The notes below the pieces were generated by a model that saw only the letters and a list, made by a program, of their open reading frames with translations, was not told the origin of the DNA and searched no databases. The translations under genes were made by a program, and so were the position numbers. Below are positions 8,308 through 10,595 of a DNA stretch of 10,595 nt, piece by piece (positions within the stretch are counted from its first letter, which is position 1; the number at the start of each line of letters is the position of its first letter). The stretch lies in contig JBBHKE010001151.1 of the NCBI GenBank assembly GCA_037447655.1, forward strand, positions 48,617 through 59,211, read 5' to 3'. This DNA is from Zygnema cylindricum. Lineage: Eukaryota; Streptophyta; Zygnematophyceae; Zygnematales; Zygnemataceae.

Positions 8308-8578
8308 CTCTCGCAAAATACCATGTGGAGGCTATGGAGGACCCAAAGGAGGTAAAAATTCCTTTAAAACTTTGTGGAGGACAAAAACCTCGGGCTCTGA
8401 TTGGTCCACATGCCGGATATGGAGACGGAGGACCCAAGTGTGGGACGTTACAGGCAGAGAAAGGGCAAGCTCCTTGTTCTTATTTCTGTACGGAAGGACC
8501 GATATTGAAGATTAATTGGCAATGGCTTTCTTCGGATCAGTTGGAAAATGTGGAAAGGATTGGACCTCATTTGCTCAA
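8221..8578. other. Gene-free stretch after the copia relic, with loose GGAGGAC repeats
   Basis: No recognisable protein is encoded in any frame; short open frames on both strands show no family motif. The + strand is purine-rich between about 8310 and 8480. A ggaggac core recurs at 8336, 8376 and 8427, and the first and third copies extend to ggaggacccaa. The spacing is uneven (40 and 51 bp), so this is at best a degraded local duplication. The region contains the far side of the copia breakpoint. Confidence 0.4.
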
Positions 8579-8748
8579 TCGAGTTTAAAATCGTTTGAAG
8601 TCGAACTTCGAAGCGTCGAAATCGAGGTTAAGATCGAGTTTGAAACAAGTTTAAAATCGAGTCTAAGATCGAGATTTAATTTAGTTATTGAGTCTTAATC
8701 GAGATGTAATCGAGTTTTAATCGAGTTTTAATCGAGTTTAAAATCGAG
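8579..8748 (+). repeat. Short minisatellite, 11-12 bp unit with core TCGAG
   Basis: The core tcgag occurs at 8579, 8622, 8634, 8657, 8669, 8699, 8710, 8721, 8732 and 8744. Intervals are 11 or 12 bp in the well-kept parts and multiples of about 12 where a unit has decayed (for example the 23-bp gap from 8634 to 8657). The unit is approximately aatcgagtttta, and the cleanest tandem run is 8697-8748. Related single motifs lie outside the run at 8787 and 9748. It has no visible coding role. The pattern fits replication slippage, with the oldest copies on the left. Confidence 0.85.
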
Positions 8749-8791
8749 TCTGAAATGGAATTTGAAATGGAGATTAAAAATAGAATTCGAG

Positions 8792-9424
8792 TGTGAGAAA
8801 AGGGAGAAAGAAAGGATTTGGTTCCCACTTTTAAGATGAATCGAAGGGATTGAAGGGAGGAAGTTTCGATGTTTTCGATTTGTCGTTAAGTTGTTGTGAG
8901 TCAGGTTTTAAAGCTGTAGAGAAATTAAAAACTTGATTAAAGTTTTTGATGTAGATTAAAACTTGTGTCTCGATCGAATTTGTCTTTGAAAGTTTGGTAG
9001 TTTTGCTTTTTTTTTAAAAAAAAAAGCAAGTTTCTGTATTTGTATCGGTGAAAAAGTTAAAAGTAGATGACAGAAATAGATTATTGTTTCTAATCTTGAA
9101 ATCTCACAAAGGTTCAGAAAATTATTTTTTCTTCTTTTCTCTTTCCGATTTTTTTCGGTTAAAGAAGTTGGGAGACAAACCACATTTGGAAGATGGTTTA
9201 ACTTAAAACTAATTATTAGGTGGAGAAATTCTCCTTGAAAATCCAAATTGCAAAAAGTTTTAGTTTTAGAGTGAAAAAAGTTTTACGGAGAAGTTAAAAC
9301 TCCTTGTAGTTTTGGGAAATTCTATTCAAATTTGAAGTCCGGATCGATTTTAGTCGAGTTCCTTTAAAGAATGGTGTAAGGATAAAGTGTATGGGATTTT
9401 GAATAGTGGGAAATTTAAACGGAT
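8792..9424. other. AT-rich noncoding stretch
   Basis: No gene is supported. The only long open frame, on the minus strand at 8956-9246, is Lys/Phe/Leu-rich low-complexity sequence that runs through a T/A homopolymer palindrome and has no recognisable domain. Small dyads are present, such as ggagaaattctcc at 9222-9234. The stretch may be the remains of a retroelement LTR or untranslated region, but no paired copy is in the window. Confidence 0.4.
9003..9029. repeat. A/T palindrome (TTGC-T9-A10-GCAA)
   Basis: TTGC followed by nine T, ten A and GCAA forms an inverted repeat with 13-bp arms and a one-base centre. It could extrude as a hairpin or cause slippage. It is not followed by features that would make it a transposon end or an assured terminator. 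Confidence 0.85.
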
Positions 9425-9730
9425 GGGATTTTTACAGGTTAAAACAGATTAAATGTATGTGATTTTACAGGTTAAAACGGATTGAAAATGTGATTTTAAA
9501 CATTAAACGAATTAAAAGTATGTGATTTTACTGATTACAATGGATTCAATGCAAGTGATTTTGCAGATTACACAAACGGAATGTATGTGGTCTTATAGGT
9601 TAAAACGGATCAACCGTACGCGATTGTGAACATTAAACTGTTTGACTGTATGTGATTTTACATGTTAAGACGGATTAAATGTTTGTGATTTTACAAGTGA
9701 AAGCGGAGTAATGTATGTAATTTTGAAGAT
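9425..9730 (+). repeat. Minisatellite, 32-33 bp unit, about ten copies
   Basis: The core gattttac or a close variant recurs at 9427, 9461, 9492, 9524, 9557, 9590, 9622, 9654, 9687 and 9719, with intervals of 31-34 bp. The unit is roughly tgtatgtgattttacaggt followed by taaaacggattaaa. The copies are unequal: those at 9461 and 9590 share aggttaaaacgga, and those at 9492 and 9622 share aacattaaac. Distances between matching copies are 129-130 bp, four units, pointing to a second-order duplication. No protein is encoded consistently across it. Confidence 0.88.
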
Positions 9731-10311
9731 TGGAAGTGGCATAAAAATCGAGTTTGATGGAGTGAGCAAAACAAACATTCTAGTTTTATTTCACGATATG
9801 TACACTTTTGAGAAACATAAAAAAGTTTTTAGATATCAATTTGTAAATGCATTTTCAGAAAATTTGAAAATTTTGCTCGTTGTGCGTCTCTGGATATTTA
9901 AAAAGTAAGAGGAAAAAAAGTAAAAATTGTATTAACCTTTGAAAAAGTAAGAGAAAGGTTACCATATTTCGATGAGTGTGTGTCTTTTATGACTTTCTAT
10001 ATATGAGAAATAAGTTAAATTAGGTTGGTCTTGAGGGTGTTAAGGATTATGCTGAAAATGTGGTTTAAGGAGTTTATCTCAAGAATGGAGTCCATAAATG
10101 AGGTTGAACATTCAGGTTGAGCAATTAATTAATTTCGTTAGAATGCTAGAAGAAAGTAAAAGAAGTTACGGGTGTTTTTGAATACTCTTCCGGAGAGGTT
10201 TAGCAATTCGAGCGAAATCATTTCAGTCGAAAAGAAAGGTAGTTTTGAATAGGAATGCCGTGAACTAAGTTAAACTAACTGGAACTAGTTAAAACTAATT
10301 CTACCTGTTAG
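9731..10311. other. AT-rich noncoding stretch
   Basis: An open frame of 65 codons (9711-9908) begins inside the minisatellite and shows no domain; it is most likely chance. Beyond it there are frequent stops in all frames, A-rich patches around 9900-9950 and no RNA-gene signature that I can see. An aaaatcgagttt motif at 9745-9756 echoes the TCGAG minisatellite. Base composition changes towards higher G+C just after 10312. Confidence 0.4.
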
Positions 10312-10500
10312 TCGGATACAGTCGTCATCAGCCAAGTTGATCGACAAGTTGGAGTGACCACTCGTGACGCGGCTAGGCAGAAGGAGCGTGATTATGCACA
10401 CCGCGATGTTATGGATGACTTTATTCCGATGGCGGTCGAGATATTTGGTTGTGTGGGTGTGGCTTTGGACCATAGTTCAAAAGTAGGCGTTTTTTGGTAG
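10312..10500 (+). pseudogene. Possible C-terminal tail of a LINE (non-LTR) ORF2-like protein, fragment
   Basis: This frame is open from just after a TAG at 10309 to a TAG at 10498, with no ATG at its start, so it would be an internal piece. It contains VTTRDAARQKERDYAHRDVM followed by DFIPMAVEIFG. The spacing A-A-x-x-K-x-x-x-Y then F-x-P-x-A-x-E-x-x-G resembles the tail downstream of reverse transcriptase in LINE-like ORF2 proteins of plants and other eukaryotes. After EIFGCV the similarity fades and a stop follows. No reverse transcriptase motif precedes it. G+C content is clearly higher than in the neighbouring AT-rich DNA, which favours a separate origin. The family assignment is by remembered motif shape only and could be wrong. 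Confidence 0.45.
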
Positions 10501-10595
10501 GCCTTTTGTAGGCCGCCTTTAGCGTAAGTTGTGTTACGGGCTTTCCATGTGATCTTCTTAGATCACTACTTTCATCAGCGACCGTCCGATCGTCC
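10484..10595. other. G+C-richer tail with short gtaggc repeats and a small hairpin
   Basis: Three gtaggc motifs occur within about 30 bp (10483-10515), each followed by T- or C-rich sequence. A perfect inverted repeat lies at 10549-10566: gtgatct, a four-base loop, then agatcac. These sit just downstream of the LINE-like fragment and could belong to its 3' region. A 7-bp stem is too short to assign a function. Confidence 0.4.

Noticed and set aside
8204-8588. Overlapping open frames on both strands after the copia relic (8204-8437 -, 8222-8515 +, 8325-8588 +)
   Set aside because: They overlap each other, carry no family motif, and sit in purine-rich low-complexity sequence.
8516-8698. Open frame 8516-8698 (+)
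   Set aside because: Its second half is the translated TCGAG minisatellite (repeated S-L-R-S/F-E-like residues), so it reflects the repeat and not a gene.
8956-9246. Minus-strand open frame of 96 codons
   Set aside because: It is low-complexity, passes through the A/T palindrome as a Phe/Lys run, and has no domain or supporting context.
10285-10473. Minus-strand open frame of 62 codons
   Set aside because: It lies opposite the LINE-like + frame, which has the better motif support; the minus translation shows nothing recognisable.
1-10595. A novel defence, toxin or biosynthetic gene system
   Set aside because: No intact gene cluster is present. Everything coding is mobile-element debris, and the remainder is satellite or minisatellite DNA.

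Overview
This is a eukaryotic, repeat-dominated window with no intact host gene visible. It contains satellite DNA, a decayed Ty1/copia retrotransposon, AT-rich noncoding DNA with two minisatellites, and a probable remnant of a non-LTR element. A plant (or other streptophyte) nuclear genome is the most likely source. The support is weak: a copia element, a TTAGGGTTT (plant telo-box complement) motif in many satellite units, and nonsense codons of a kind expected from plant-type cytosine methylation. No species can be named.

Region 1 (about 1-5256) is a head-to-tail satellite array. The unit is about 202 bp; 26 anchor copies start between 160 and 5208, with a mean spacing of 201.9 bp. Each unit is a dimer of two related halves of about 101 bp (A and B), so an older 101-bp monomer dimerised and the dimer was then amplified. 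The left edge (1-100) is degraded. The right edge is cut inside an A half at about 5256.

Region 2 (5257-5809) has no gene and could include the LTR and leader of the element that follows. Region 3 (5810 to about 8220) is a plus-strand Ty1/copia gag-pol relic. In order it shows the Gag domain, a zinc knuckle, the aspartic protease with DSGA, the pre-integrase H/C module, the integrase core with all three acidic catalytic positions, and the integrase C-terminal domain. It is broken by at least nine in-frame stops and several frameshifts, and the reverse transcriptase and RNase H are absent.

Region 4 (about 8220-10310) is AT-rich with no convincing gene. It holds an 11-12 bp TCGAG minisatellite (8579-8748), a perfect A/T palindrome (9003-9029) and a 32-33 bp minisatellite (about 9425-9730) with hints of a 130-bp second-order unit. 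Region 5 (about 10312-10595) is richer in G+C and contains a 62-codon stretch resembling the C-terminal tail of LINE ORF2 proteins.

Nothing here works together as a system. The window reads as heterochromatin: an evolving satellite beside dead mobile elements. The most interesting signals are the internal history of the satellite (dimer structure, mosaic blocks shared at 8- and 12-unit spacing, a recurrent telo-box) and the pattern of decay in the copia relic.
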